The translations under genes were made by a program, and so were the position numbers. Below, piece by piece: positions 21,251 through 31,703 of a stretch of 64,000 bases of DNA; positions within the stretch are counted from its first letter, which is position 1; each line of letters begins with the position of its first letter. The notes under the pieces were generated by a model. The model had not been told where the DNA came from, did no database searches, and saw only the letters and a program-made list of their open reading frames with translations. The DNA is from Deinococcus actinosclerus. Its GTDB lineage: Bacteria; Deinococcota; Deinococci; Deinococcales; Deinococcaceae. The stretch lies in NCBI RefSeq assembly GCF_001507665.1, contig NZ_CP013910.1, forward strand, positions 408,001-472,000, given 5' to 3'.

Positions 21251-21733
21251 TCAGCTCAGCCCCGCCACCTCCTCCAGGCTCAGGCCCGCCGCGTCCAGCG
21301 TCGCCCAGAATGCCCCGGCGTCCACGGGCAGCACGCTCAGGCGCGAGCCCCTGCGGGTCAGCGCCGACCCCTCCCACTCCGGCATCTCCCGCAACGAGTC
21401 CAGCGACACCACCTGCGGAAACGCAATCAGCGGCTCCACATCCACCATGCTCCAGCGCGGCGCCTCCACCGTGGACTTCGGATCGAAATACCTGCTCCCG
21501 GGGTCGAACTGCAGGTCATCCGCGTACGCCGCGCGGCACACCCGCGCCACCCCCGCCACCCCCGCCGGTTTCGCGTTCGAGTGGTAGAACAGGCACAGGT
21601 CACCCTCGCGCATCTCCCGCAGGAAATTCCGCGCCTGATAGTTCCGCACGCCATTCCACGGCTCGCGCCCCACCCGCACCAGATCCGCGAAGCCGAACAC
21701 GTCGGGCTCCGATTTCAACAGCCAGAAACGCAT
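21251..21733 (-). CDS. EVE domain-containing protein
   Basis: The 160-residue protein is a complete EVE domain (MRFWLLKSEPDVFGF, then GVRNYQARNFLREM, GDLCLFYHSN), a PUA-like fold that reads modified bases in DNA or RNA. The start at 21733 is supported by a TAAGCT box 7 nt upstream; longer frames extend into the promoter. It is divergent from the protease gene. Confidence 0.9.
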   Translation of the reverse strand: MRFWLLKSEPDVFGFADLVRVGREPWNGVRNYQARNFLREMREGDLCLFYHSNAKPAGVAGVARVCRAAYADDLQFDPGSRYFDPKSTVEAPRWSMVDVEPLIAFPQVVSLDSLREMPEWEGSALTRRGSRLSVLPVDAGAFWATLDAAGLSLEEVAGLS

Positions 21734-21822
21734 GGGGGGCAGCTTAGGGCATGCGGCCTCCACCGACGCGTTCGGTTCCCTCTGCCACCGTCCCCGCGCG
21801 CGGGGCGTCCTAGACTGACGGC

Positions 21823-22908
<1,086 letters not shown>

Positions 22909-22964
22909 AGCAGCGACTACCCTCCGCCCACCCGCGCGTCAGCCGCTCCCGGCAGACTGGAGGG

Positions 22965-23180
22965 ATGTCGAGAGCGTTCGTGAAAGAGGACGAGGGGGAG
23001 CGCTGGACGCCGCCTCCCGCGCCGCGCGCCTACCGCGTGCTGTGGACGGGCGACCCGGACGCCCCCGAGGTGCTGAAGGAAACCGATGACCTGCTCGAGG
23101 CCCTGCGCTGGATGCAGGCCCGCGACCGCCGCGAGTTCGAACTGCGCGACGGACGAGGGGCGCTGCTCGCGACCGGGTAG
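22965..23180 (+). CDS. hypothetical protein, 71 aa
   Basis: A short acidic/basic soluble protein of unknown family. The ATG follows GGAGGG and a CAGACT box. It ends 9 bp before the convergent epimerase stop codon. No motif is recognisable beyond a WMQARDRREFELRDG amphipathic segment. Confidence 0.55.
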   Translation: MSRAFVKEDEGERWTPPPAPRAYRVLWTGDPDAPEVLKETDDLLEALRWMQARDRREFELRDGRGALLATG

Positions 23181-23189
23181 GGGAGAGGC

Positions 23190-24101
23190 CTACCAGTCGC
23201 CGTCAAGGGTGACGCGCACGGTGCCCGCGAGCGTCTGCCCCGGCGCCAGCACGCGCAGATCGACCCCAGGCACGCCCTGCGCCGCGAGGTTGAACGCGTC
23301 CGTCGCGTGCGACACGGGTTCCAGCGCGAGGCTGCCGTCCGGCGCGGTGAACACCACCAGATGCGAGTACACGTTGTCCGCCGTGAGGGTCAGCGCCCGC
23401 GCGCCCCAGTCCAGTCGGGCCACGCCGTCCCACGCCGTGTACGTCGTGTTGATCTCCCGCGCGCCGACCGGTGCGGGCCTGCGGTAGTCCTCGTCGGGGC
23501 GCAACTCGCGGGCCGCGCCGACCGTCAGGAACCGCTCGTCCGTGTCGTAGATCAGCTCCGCGCCCACCGTCAGGGCCGGATCCACGCCCGGCAGGTCCGG
23601 CTGAAGGCGCGCGAAGTACGGGTGCAGACCCATCCCGGCGGGCATGTCGCTCGTGTCCTCGTTCGTGAGGGTCAGCGTCATGTCGAGGTGCGGGCCGTGC
23701 AGGCGGTACTCGACGCCCGCCGTGAACGCCCACGGCCAGTTCACGTCCGCGAAGTCGCGCGAGTCGAAGGTGCAGCGCAGGTGCGTGTCGTCCACCCGCT
23801 CGGCGTGCCAGGGTCGGTTACGGACGTCCCCGTGCTGCGCCAGTCCGTCCTTCGTGTTCGGGCGGAGCTGAATTTCACGGCCTCCGAACACGAATGTCGC
23901 GTCGCGCACGCGGTTGCTGAACGGGATCAGCGTGAAGCTCGCGCACTGGCTGCTCGTCTCCACGCTCCCCAGCTCGACCGGGCGCAGTACCGGGCGGCCC
24001 GAGGCCGCGCGCAGGTTCAGCACGCTGGCCCCCACCTCCGGCAGCACCTCCAGCGTCAACTGCTCACCGCGCAGCACCTCCACCCGGCCGGGGTGGGTCA
24101 C
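23190..24101 (-). CDS. aldose 1-epimerase family protein
   Basis: A 303-residue beta-sandwich epimerase (galactose mutarotase-like). It contains the conserved GLAQHGDVRNRPW catalytic-histidine region, GLHPYF with the second His, and a C-terminal LALEPVSHATDAFN block. It interconverts alpha and beta anomers of a hexose or related sugar. The GTG start overlaps the stop of rlmB by 4 bp, making a two-gene operon. Confidence 0.88.
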   Translation of the reverse strand: MTHPGRVEVLRGEQLTLEVLPEVGASVLNLRAASGRPVLRPVELGSVETSSQCASFTLIPFSNRVRDATFVFGGREIQLRPNTKDGLAQHGDVRNRPWHAERVDDTHLRCTFDSRDFADVNWPWAFTAGVEYRLHGPHLDMTLTLTNEDTSDMPAGMGLHPYFARLQPDLPGVDPALTVGAELIYDTDERFLTVGAARELRPDEDYRRPAPVGAREINTTYTAWDGVARLDWGARALTLTADNVYSHLVVFTAPDGSLALEPVSHATDAFNLAAQGVPGVDLRVLAPGQTLAGTVRVTLDGDW

Positions 24102-24808
24102 GCGCGGCCCCGGGACGCCTCGAACAGCAGGATGCCCGCCGCCACCGACGCGTTCAGGCTCTGCACCCGCCCCCGCACCGGAATGCTGACCAGCGCGTCG
24201 CACTTCTCGCGCACCAGCCGGCGCATGCCCTCGCCCTCCGCGCCGATCACCAGCGCCACCTTCCCGCTGAAATCCACCTTGCGGAGGTCCTGCGCCGCCT
24301 CGCCCGCCGCGCCGTACACCCACACGCCGTCCTTCTTCAGGGCGTCCATCAGGCGCGGCAGGTTCTTCGTCTGCGCGACCGGCAGGTAACTCGTGGCGCC
24401 CGCCGCCGTCTTGGCCACCACCGGCGACAGCGGCGCGCTGCGGCGCTCCTCGACGACCACGCCGTGCGCGCCCAGCACCTCCGCGCTGCGGATGATCGCC
24501 CCGAAGTTGCGCGGGTCCGTGATGCCGTCCAGCAGCACGATCAGCAGCTCCTCGCCGCGCTTCTCCGCGAGATCCAGGATGTCGTCCACCGACGCCCACT
24601 CCAGGTCCTCCACCTCGGCCAGGACGCCCTGATGCTGCGTCGTGCCCGCCAGCTGATCGAGCTCGATGCGCGGCGCGAACTTCAGGCGCACGCCCGTCGC
24701 CTTGAGTTGCGCCACGAACGCCTCTTCCACCCCACGCGCGACCAGCACCTCGGACACCCGTCCGTCCTGCAACGCTTCCAGCACCGGATTCCGCCCGTAC
24801 AGCAACAT
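24098..24808 (-). CDS. rlmB: 23S rRNA (guanosine-2'-O-)-methyltransferase, TrmH/RlmB family
   Basis: The 236-residue SPOUT methyltransferase has an N-terminal substrate-binding domain (LLYGRNPVLEAL) and the knotted catalytic domain with DGITDPRNFGAIIRSAE, LVIGAEGEGMRRL and IPVRGRVQSLNASVA, the three TrmH motifs. It modifies G2251-type 2'-OH of 23S rRNA. A TACACT box 7 nt upstream marks a leaderless start. Confidence 0.92.
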   Translation of the reverse strand: MLLYGRNPVLEALQDGRVSEVLVARGVEEAFVAQLKATGVRLKFAPRIELDQLAGTTQHQGVLAEVEDLEWASVDDILDLAEKRGEELLIVLLDGITDPRNFGAIIRSAEVLGAHGVVVEERRSAPLSPVVAKTAAGATSYLPVAQTKNLPRLMDALKKDGVWVYGAAGEAAQDLRKVDFSGKVALVIGAEGEGMRRLVREKCDALVSIPVRGRVQSLNASVAAGILLFEASRGRA

Positions 24809-24875
24809 AGAGGCCAGTGTACGCGCCCGGAGCCGCAGGCGGCCCGCGCGCCGACGGGCGGGGCAGAGGCAACAG

Positions 24876-24903
24876 GAAAAACCCCCGCGCGGGGCGGGGG
24901 CTT
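24876..24903 (-). terminator. terminator downstream of tRNA-Lys
   Basis: On the minus strand a GC-rich hairpin (CCCCCGC/GCGGGGG arms) is followed by TTTTT, ending the tRNA transcript just before the rlmB promoter. Confidence 0.8.
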
Positions 24904-24908
24904 CTTCG

Positions 24909-24992
<84 letters not shown>

Positions 24993-25023
24993 GAGGGAAG
25001 TATACGGTGCCCCCCGAGGCGTG

Positions 25024-26189
<1,166 letters not shown>

Positions 26190-26206
26190 GCCGGTCAGGG
26201 TACCGG

Positions 26207-26758
26207 TCAGCCGCTCCCCAGGTCACGCGGGCGGTAGGTGACCGCCTCGGCCAGATGCGCCTCGCGGATGTCGTCACTGCCCGCCAGGTCCGCCACGGTG
26301 CGCGCCACGCGCAGCACCCGGTCGAAGCCCCGCCCGGTCAGGCCCAGTTGCCGCGCCGCCGCCCGCGCGAAATGCTCCGGCCCGGCCCCCAGCGGCGCGG
26401 CCCGCCGCAGCGCCTGCCCGCTCAGGTCCGCGTTCCGCACGCCCTGCCGCGCCAGCATCCGCGCCCGCGCCGCCAGGATGCGCGCCCGCACCAGCCCTGA
26501 GCCCTCCGGTTCCGGCGCGCGGGTCAGCTCGTCCACGGTCAGGCGGGGCACCCGCACGAGCAGGTCGATGCGGTCGAGCAGCGGCCCGCTCAGCCGCGCC
26601 GCGTAGCGCGTCCGTTCGGCCGGCGTGCACGCACACGCCTTCTCCGGGTCGCCGTGATGCCCGCACGGGCACGGGTTCATCGCCGCGATCAGCTGGAAGC
26701 GCGCCGGGTACTGCACGCTGGCCCGCGCCCGGCTGATCGTCACGTGCCCGTCCTCCAA
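26207..26758 (-). pseudogene. comM: comM 3' fragment interrupted by the prophage
   Basis: About 184 residues from the C-terminal half of a YifB/ComM Mg-chelatase-like AAA+ ATPase: [55 protein letters not shown] and the C-terminal helical domain ending [12 protein letters not shown]. ComM is a hexameric branch-migration helicase used in natural transformation. Intact proteins are about 500 residues, so the N-terminal 300 including the Walker motifs are missing, replaced by the recombinase gene. The break is exactly where similarity should continue upstream of LEDG. Confidence 0.88.
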
Positions 26759-26790
26759 CGACAGTCCGGTTTCAGTATCAGAGTGCGCTT
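26745..26790. other. prophage-chromosome junction (attachment-site region)
   Basis: Between the recombinase stop (26789) and the first comM codons (LEDG, about 26758) the sequence changes from phage to host. The crossover must lie here. The recombinase stop codon and the comM fragment share one frame. The partner att site is beyond the right edge. Confidence 0.7.
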
Positions 26791-28216
26791 AAAGCGCCGC
26801 CAGCTTCAGGTCAGCCCGGCCGTCGGGGTGCAGCGTGACGTGCAGGTCCAGCGTGCGGGCCATCTCCGCCAGGTCCTCGCCTTCCAGCACCTGTGAGAGG
26901 CGGTCACGGGCCTGGGTGAGGTTGTTGGGTTGCAGGGGGACGTTGGCGGGGGCCATGAGGGCGTCGCGTTGCGCTTCAAGTTCCTGGCGGGTTTCCTTGT
27001 ACTCGGTGGGGGAGAGGCCGCCGTCGAGCGCGAGGAGCTTCAGGTTCTTCAGGCGCTTGTCGATCGCGGCGATGGCGGGCGTGACATCCAGGGGTTGCGG
27101 GGTGGGGACGTCCAGGGCCGCCATAAGGGCCGCGTCATCAGTGAGCAGGGCGCGCAGCTGCTCAAGGATGAAGGGGTGGATGGTGCGGGCGTTGTAGTAC
27201 CGGCGGTGCGTGCACAGCTCGCCTCTGGAGCCGTCGCGGCGGTAGATGCGGTAGCAGTGGTAGAAGCGCTGCGTGGTGCGCTGCTTGGGGCGGCTGGGGC
27301 CGGGTTCGTTCGTGACGGCGCTGAGGGTGCCGCCGCACTGGCCGCAGTGGAGGCGCTTGGCGAGGGGGAACTCGTGGGCGTCCGTGCGGGTGCCGGGGCG
27401 TCCGCCGCGCCGGCGGCCCTGGATGACGCGCTGCGTGGCGTCCCAGTCCGCCGGGGGGATGATGGCGGGGACGGTGCAGGTGACGAGGTCGCGCCCGTCG
27501 CCGCGGCCTTTGCGTGCGCGACCGAACACGTACTGGCCTTTGTGGAGGGGGTTGGCGAGGATGTACTTCACGCTGCTCTCGCTCCACCTCGCGCCGCGCC
27601 GGGGTGCGCCGAGGCGGTTGAGTTCGGTGGTGATGGCGTGGGCGCTCTGGCCTTCGCGGGCCCAGGTGTAGATCTGCCTGATCCACTGGGCTTCCTCTTC
27701 CTGGATTTCGCCTTTGTGCCAGCCGTACCCGCTGGGTGGGATGACGGGCCGTCCGGCTTCGCGGACTTTGGCGAGCATGCCGCCCCGGAGGCGCTTGGCG
27801 ATGCGCATGTGCTCCGACTGCGCGAAGACACTGCGCACGCCGAAGTTCATGCTGGACATCTCGTCCTTGGGGTCGATGAGGCCCATGTCGGCGCTGTGCA
27901 CCTCGGCGCCCGTTTCGAGGAGTTCCTCGAGGACGGCGTACGCGATGGCGGTGCGGCGCGCGAGGCGGTCCACGGCGCTGACCAGCACCGCGTCGTACTG
28001 GTGGGCGACGTTCAGGAGGGTGTCCAGTTCCTGCCGGGTGGCGCGGGTGCCGGTGATGACGTCCTGGAAGGTGCGGACGATCTGCAGGCCGTGCAGCTGC
28101 GCGTACTGCTGCGCGGCGCGGGTCTGGACGGCGAGACCGAAGCGTTCGTCACCGGCCTGAGCGGCCGTGCTGACGCGGAGGTACAGGGCGGCGGTACGGG
28201 TAGGGGAGGTGGTCAT
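26789..28216 (-). CDS. large serine recombinase (phage integrase)
   Basis: The 475-residue recombinase integrates and excises the prophage. The N-terminal resolvase domain has the catalytic Ser16 in LYLRVSTAAQ, plus VSAVDRLARR and the long E helix. The recombinase domain follows (GYGWHKGEIQ, then GARWSESSVKYILANPLHKG) and a zinc ribbon (HCGQCGGTL) with a coiled-coil C-terminal section, the layout of phiC31/A118-type integrases. It ends about 30 bp from the disrupted comM, as expected for an integrase beside its att site. Confidence 0.95.
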   Translation of the reverse strand: MTTSPTRTAALYLRVSTAAQAGDERFGLAVQTRAAQQYAQLHGLQIVRTFQDVITGTRATRQELDTLLNVAHQYDAVLVSAVDRLARRTAIAYAVLEELLETGAEVHSADMGLIDPKDEMSSMNFGVRSVFAQSEHMRIAKRLRGGMLAKVREAGRPVIPPSGYGWHKGEIQEEEAQWIRQIYTWAREGQSAHAITTELNRLGAPRRGARWSESSVKYILANPLHKGQYVFGRARKGRGDGRDLVTCTVPAIIPPADWDATQRVIQGRRRGGRPGTRTDAHEFPLAKRLHCGQCGGTLSAVTNEPGPSRPKQRTTQRFYHCYRIYRRDGSRGELCTHRRYYNARTIHPFILEQLRALLTDDAALMAALDVPTPQPLDVTPAIAAIDKRLKNLKLLALDGGLSPTEYKETRQELEAQRDALMAPANVPLQPNNLTQARDRLSQVLEGEDLAEMARTLDLHVTLHPDGRADLKLAAL

Positions 28217-28521
28217 GGCTTCAGTTCAGTATGACGTGGAAGACAACCTCTTCCCGAAGTGTCATGTGCTGAGGAGTCTGTCAGTGGCACAGCATGGAAC
28301 TCTTAAGCGCCCACCCACCTCCCTCTATCCTGGCGATGCGCTGGAGGGAGCCCAGGTATTCGTCACTGTGAGTCACGTGGAAGCTGACGATGTCGTGCGC
28401 CAGCTTGGCCCTACCTGAGCGTGACCGCCGCCCGCCGAACTGCCTCGTCTCTACAGGCGAAGGAACGAAGCTGTCGGGTGCTGAGCACACCTGCCCTTGA
28501 TTTCCGCCAATACTGTAGGGA
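28217..28521. other. 305-bp spacer between the recombinase and histidine kinase genes
   Basis: The region separates divergent genes. It holds a TACTGT box (28511-28516) 5 nt before the kinase ATG. Short open frames exist on both strands, but none has a credible start, ribosome site or recognisable product. Confidence 0.4.
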
Positions 28522-30219
28522 ATGTCCAACGTTGGTGCGTCTGACCTTGACCGTCTCCATGTGCTCCTCGCGCAGCGCACCTTCCTGCTTACTTTCAATG
28601 ACGCAGTGAGGCCACTCGCCGACCCGGTCGACATTCAGACAACGGCAATTCGCGTGCTGGGCGAGCACCTGGGTGCTAACCGGGTTCTGTACTTCGAGAT
28701 CCATGGGAGCGATTACGTCGTCGAGCACAATTACGTCCACGGCGCGGCGGCGCTCACAGGCACCTTTCCGGTGGATTCATTCAGTCCGTGCGTGCTGGAG
28801 GCCCAGCACGCCGGCCGCACCGTGGCCATCGCCGAGGTCGCTGCCGATCCCGACTTATCCCCGGAGCGGAAAGAAGCTTATGCGGCGATTGGGGTCAGTG
28901 CCCTGGCAGACGTGTCTCTGGTCAAAAATGGCGTGTTCATCGCCGGCCTGGCCGTCCATTTCTCCCAGCCTCACACGTGGACCCCTGAGGAGATCACCCT
29001 GTGTGAAGATGTCGCCGAACGCACGTGGGGCGCCGTGGAACGGGCCCGCTCCGAAACCGCGTTGCGGGAATCGGAGGAGAAATTCCGCAGCCTGTTCAAT
29101 GCCATCGATGAGGGGTTTTGCATCGTTGAGATCCTGTTCAGCAAGAACGGGACACCGGTGGATTACCGCTTCGTTCAGGCGAATCCGGCGTTTGTGGAAC
29201 TGACAGGACTCCCCGCCGACGCTCTCGGCAAAACCGCACGGGAACTCGTCCCGGATCTGGAAGCGTTCTGGGTAGAGACGTACGGCAGGGTCGCGCTGAC
29301 GGGCCATGCCGTGCGGTTTGAGAACCGATCGGACGCGATGAATCGCTGGTTCGATGTGTACGCCTCTCGCATCGGTGGTGCTGGCAGTCACCAGGTCGCC
29401 ATCGTGTTCAACAACATCAGTGAGCGGAAACAGGCGGAAGCCGACATCAAGGAACTCAACCGCTTCTTGGAGGCGCGCATTGAGGAACGGACTCGCAACC
29501 TCGCTGCTGAGCGCGCCGCCCTGGAAGTATCGAACGATGAGCTGCAGGCCTTCAACCACAGTGTTTCGCACGATCTGATGACCCCGCTGCGGCATATCGC
29601 CGGCTTCGCGCAGCTGGCTTCCAAGAGTCTTGACGATCCGCAGAAGAGCCGCCGCTACCTGGACATCATCGTTCAGGGCGCGCAGCGCATGGAGACGATG
29701 ATCGAGGGCATGCTGGCTCTGTCAAGAACCGGACAGCGCGAACTGAGCGTGGGAGTGGTGGATCTGAACGACCTCCTCAAACAGTCGCGGCTTGATGTGG
29801 AGTCCCAACTTGACGGCCGGACCATCGAGTGGCGGTTGGGCCAACTTCCTGTCGTTCAGGGCGACCGCGTGACGCTGCAGCAGGTAATGAACAACCTCGT
29901 GGAGAATGCGGCAAAATACAGTCGGGAACGCGATCCGGCGGTCATTGAGGTCTGGGCTGAAGAGGCGGTGCAGCACTGGACGGTTTTTGTGCGGGATAAT
30001 GGAGCGGGCTTCGATCCGGCGCGGGCGGGCAAGCTGTTCGGGATCTTCCAGCGCCTGCACCATCAGGATGAATTCAAGGGTACTGGGATTGGACTGTCGC
30101 TGGTGCGGCGGATCATCACCCGACATGGCGGGACGGTGAGTGGGACAGCGACCCTGGGTCAAGGAGCAACGTTTTGCTTCACTTTGCCCAAACCTGAACG
30201 TGCGCTGACCATAATGTAA
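28522..30219 (+). CDS. GAF-PAS sensor histidine kinase carried by the prophage
   Basis: A 565-residue cytoplasmic sensor kinase. A GAF domain (about 20-180) is followed by a PAS domain (about 185-310, with EEKFRSLFNAIDEGF), a coiled-coil linker, HisKA with phospho-acceptor His350 in FNHSVSHDLMTP, and HATPase with N-box NLVENAAKYS, G1 DNGAGF and G2 GTGIGLSLV. This is the phytochrome-associated kinase family layout, and no membrane segment is present. It has a leaderless-type box 5 nt upstream. No response regulator is nearby. It is a lysogenic-conversion (moron) candidate beside the integrase. Confidence 0.9.
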   Translation: MSNVGASDLDRLHVLLAQRTFLLTFNDAVRPLADPVDIQTTAIRVLGEHLGANRVLYFEIHGSDYVVEHNYVHGAAALTGTFPVDSFSPCVLEAQHAGRTVAIAEVAADPDLSPERKEAYAAIGVSALADVSLVKNGVFIAGLAVHFSQPHTWTPEEITLCEDVAERTWGAVERARSETALRESEEKFRSLFNAIDEGFCIVEILFSKNGTPVDYRFVQANPAFVELTGLPADALGKTARELVPDLEAFWVETYGRVALTGHAVRFENRSDAMNRWFDVYASRIGGAGSHQVAIVFNNISERKQAEADIKELNRFLEARIEERTRNLAAERAALEVSNDELQAFNHSVSHDLMTPLRHIAGFAQLASKSLDDPQKSRRYLDIIVQGAQRMETMIEGMLALSRTGQRELSVGVVDLNDLLKQSRLDVESQLDGRTIEWRLGQLPVVQGDRVTLQQVMNNLVENAAKYSRERDPAVIEVWAEEAVQHWTVFVRDNGAGFDPARAGKLFGIFQRLHHQDEFKGTGIGLSLVRRIITRHGGTVSGTATLGQGATFCFTLPKPERALTIM

Positions 30220-30335
30220 GTGTCCACGCTTTCGATACTGACAAGCAGGATTTGCATCTGTCTCCGTTTCAATGACGTGATGCAGATCCCGTACTGGGTT
30301 CAGGACGCGATTGCTGTCGAGCTCTTACCGCGTGG

Positions 30336-30626
30336 TCACTCTCCCACCTGTGCTTGCCACTCGTCTGCTGGGATGCCCAGTGCTTGCCGGAGGGCTTCCA
30401 ACCGCTGGGGTCCAAGTGAGGTGAGTTTGATCCGACCGCACTCGACGTGGGAGAGCCGCGTCCGGGAGATGGTGGACTGTGGGCCGAGTTGGGCGGTGTA
30501 GGTGGAGATGTGCTCTTGGCTGAGCCGGCGGGATTGGCGCGTGTGTTTGAGCCAGAGGCGTGGGGGGATGGGTTGGGTGGGGTCGGTTGGTGGGCGTTTC
30601 TTCTGCCGTGCGGTGTGCCAGGTCAC
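30336..30626 (-). CDS. small XRE-family helix-turn-helix regulator
   Basis: Residues about 30-96 form a helix-turn-helix of XRE type: RQSRRLSQEHISTYTAQLG, TISRTRLSHVECGRIKLTSL, then GPQRLEALRQALGIPADEW. The GTG at 30626 gives 96 residues with a basic N-terminal tail; longer frames run into low-quality sequence. It lies in the lysogeny module in the same direction as the repressor. The target is unknown. Confidence 0.65.
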   Translation of the reverse strand: MTWHTARQKKRPPTDPTQPIPPRLWLKHTRQSRRLSQEHISTYTAQLGPQSTISRTRLSHVECGRIKLTSLGPQRLEALRQALGIPADEWQAQVGE

Positions 30627-30726
30627 GCCGACTCCCACTGCCCCACAGTCACTCCCCCCACGCCTCCAGCAGGAGGCCGGAGTTGAGTGGTCGGAGCGCC
30701 GATGGCGCGGGCTGCTGCGCAGGGTG

Positions 30727-31125
30727 TTACTGTCCTGCGCCGGGCCTGTAGTAGCACACGTCCACCTTGCCGTCTTTGGTTTTGATGCACTCCATGTACT
30801 CTTCGCCGTCAATCGGGGCACCTTTGAGAATGTCGTAGAAGGCCGCGTTCCGTTTATACGTGAGGGCGGTTTTGCCGTCGAGCGTCGGTGCCATGTTGGG
30901 TCGGATGTTCGGAAACTTGATGTAGTGGTTGCGGTTCCCGAAGATCAGGTTCATGTACTGCGCGCCGGCGCCGTACCCGGTGCCGATGACGCAGGCGGCG
31001 GTCTGAGTGATTTTGCCGTTGGTGAAGGCGTAGCAGATGCCGAGTTGGTCAGGGTATGGCCGGGCGAGGGCCGTGGTGAAGAGGAGCAGGACGCCGCCAG
31101 TGATGGTGAAGAGGATGCGTTTCAT
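30727..31125 (-). CDS. secreted or periplasmic Cys-containing prophage protein
   Basis: A 132-residue protein with a clear signal peptide (MKRILFTITGGVLLLFTTALA, cleavage after ALA). The mature domain of about 110 residues has four Cys (CYAF, CVIG, CIK, CYY), probably two disulfides. A GGAG site lies 8 nt before the ATG. Expressed from the lysogeny side, it could be a superinfection-exclusion or virulence-type moron, but no family is recognised. Confidence 0.65.
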   Translation of the reverse strand: MKRILFTITGGVLLLFTTALARPYPDQLGICYAFTNGKITQTAACVIGTGYGAGAQYMNLIFGNRNHYIKFPNIRPNMAPTLDGKTALTYKRNAAFYDILKGAPIDGEEYMECIKTKDGKVDVCYYRPGAGQ

Positions 31126-31226
31126 CAGATTTTCTCCAGGGGGAGGCCGGGCTGTGACACTCCGGTAGGCGGGGGCAATGTCGTTCCGGGACGTTGTCCC
31201 TGAGGTTCACCGTTTTGCGAAGGGAA

Positions 31227-31688
31227 TCAGTTGCTGAGTCCTCGGTACTTCACGGCATGCCAGGTCACGCCGTCCGCGCTGGTGGCGTACACGCGGCCCC
31301 GGTTGCGCACGGCGCCGGTGAGCCGCACGGGTGGGTAGTCGGGGTTGTCGCTGTGCATGGCGGGGCGGCCGTGGTGGAGGTTGTAGCGTTTGACGACCAT
31401 GCTGCCGTCTTCGAGTTGGAAGGCGAACAGCCAGCCGCGGTCGGTGCAGAGGTCTTTCTGGTCAACGAGGACCCAGCTGCCTTCGCGCAGGCCGTGTTCA
31501 CCTTCGTGGGTCATGCTGTCGCCGGTGACTTTGAAGGCGAGCATCCCGAAGCGCCGGAAGGGCGGGGGGATGGGGACGCGGCGAACGGGTTGGAACGGAG
31601 CGGGATCGGCGGGATTTCCGGCGGAGATGAAACCCCAGACGGGGGCTTTGCTTGGGGCGTAACGTCGGGGCAAAAAGTAGGACTGCAC
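31227..31688 (-). CDS. stand-alone S24 (LexA/UmuD-type) peptidase
   Basis: The 153-residue protein is a single S24 domain without a DNA-binding domain. Ser58 (VTGDSMTHEG) and Lys100 (SMVVKRY) are spaced 42 residues apart, as in UmuD and LexA, and a possible Ala23-Gly24 self-cleavage site lies in FISAGNP. GTG start with GAGGAGGAAT upstream. It follows the repressor gene by 15 bp in one operon. It may act as a UmuD-like SOS protein or as a trans-acting peptidase or co-repressor for the neighbouring CI-like protein. Confidence 0.85.
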   Translation of the reverse strand: MQSYFLPRRYAPSKAPVWGFISAGNPADPAPFQPVRRVPIPPPFRRFGMLAFKVTGDSMTHEGEHGLREGSWVLVDQKDLCTDRGWLFAFQLEDGSMVVKRYNLHHGRPAMHSDNPDYPPVRLTGAVRNRGRVYATSADGVTWHAVKYRGLSN

Positions 31689-31703
31689 GAGAAATTCCTC
31701 CTC

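Noticed and set aside
28281..28740. Small minus-strand genes between recombinase and kinase
   Set aside because: Open frames overlap the kinase start, have no ribosome site or promoter box, and resemble nothing known.
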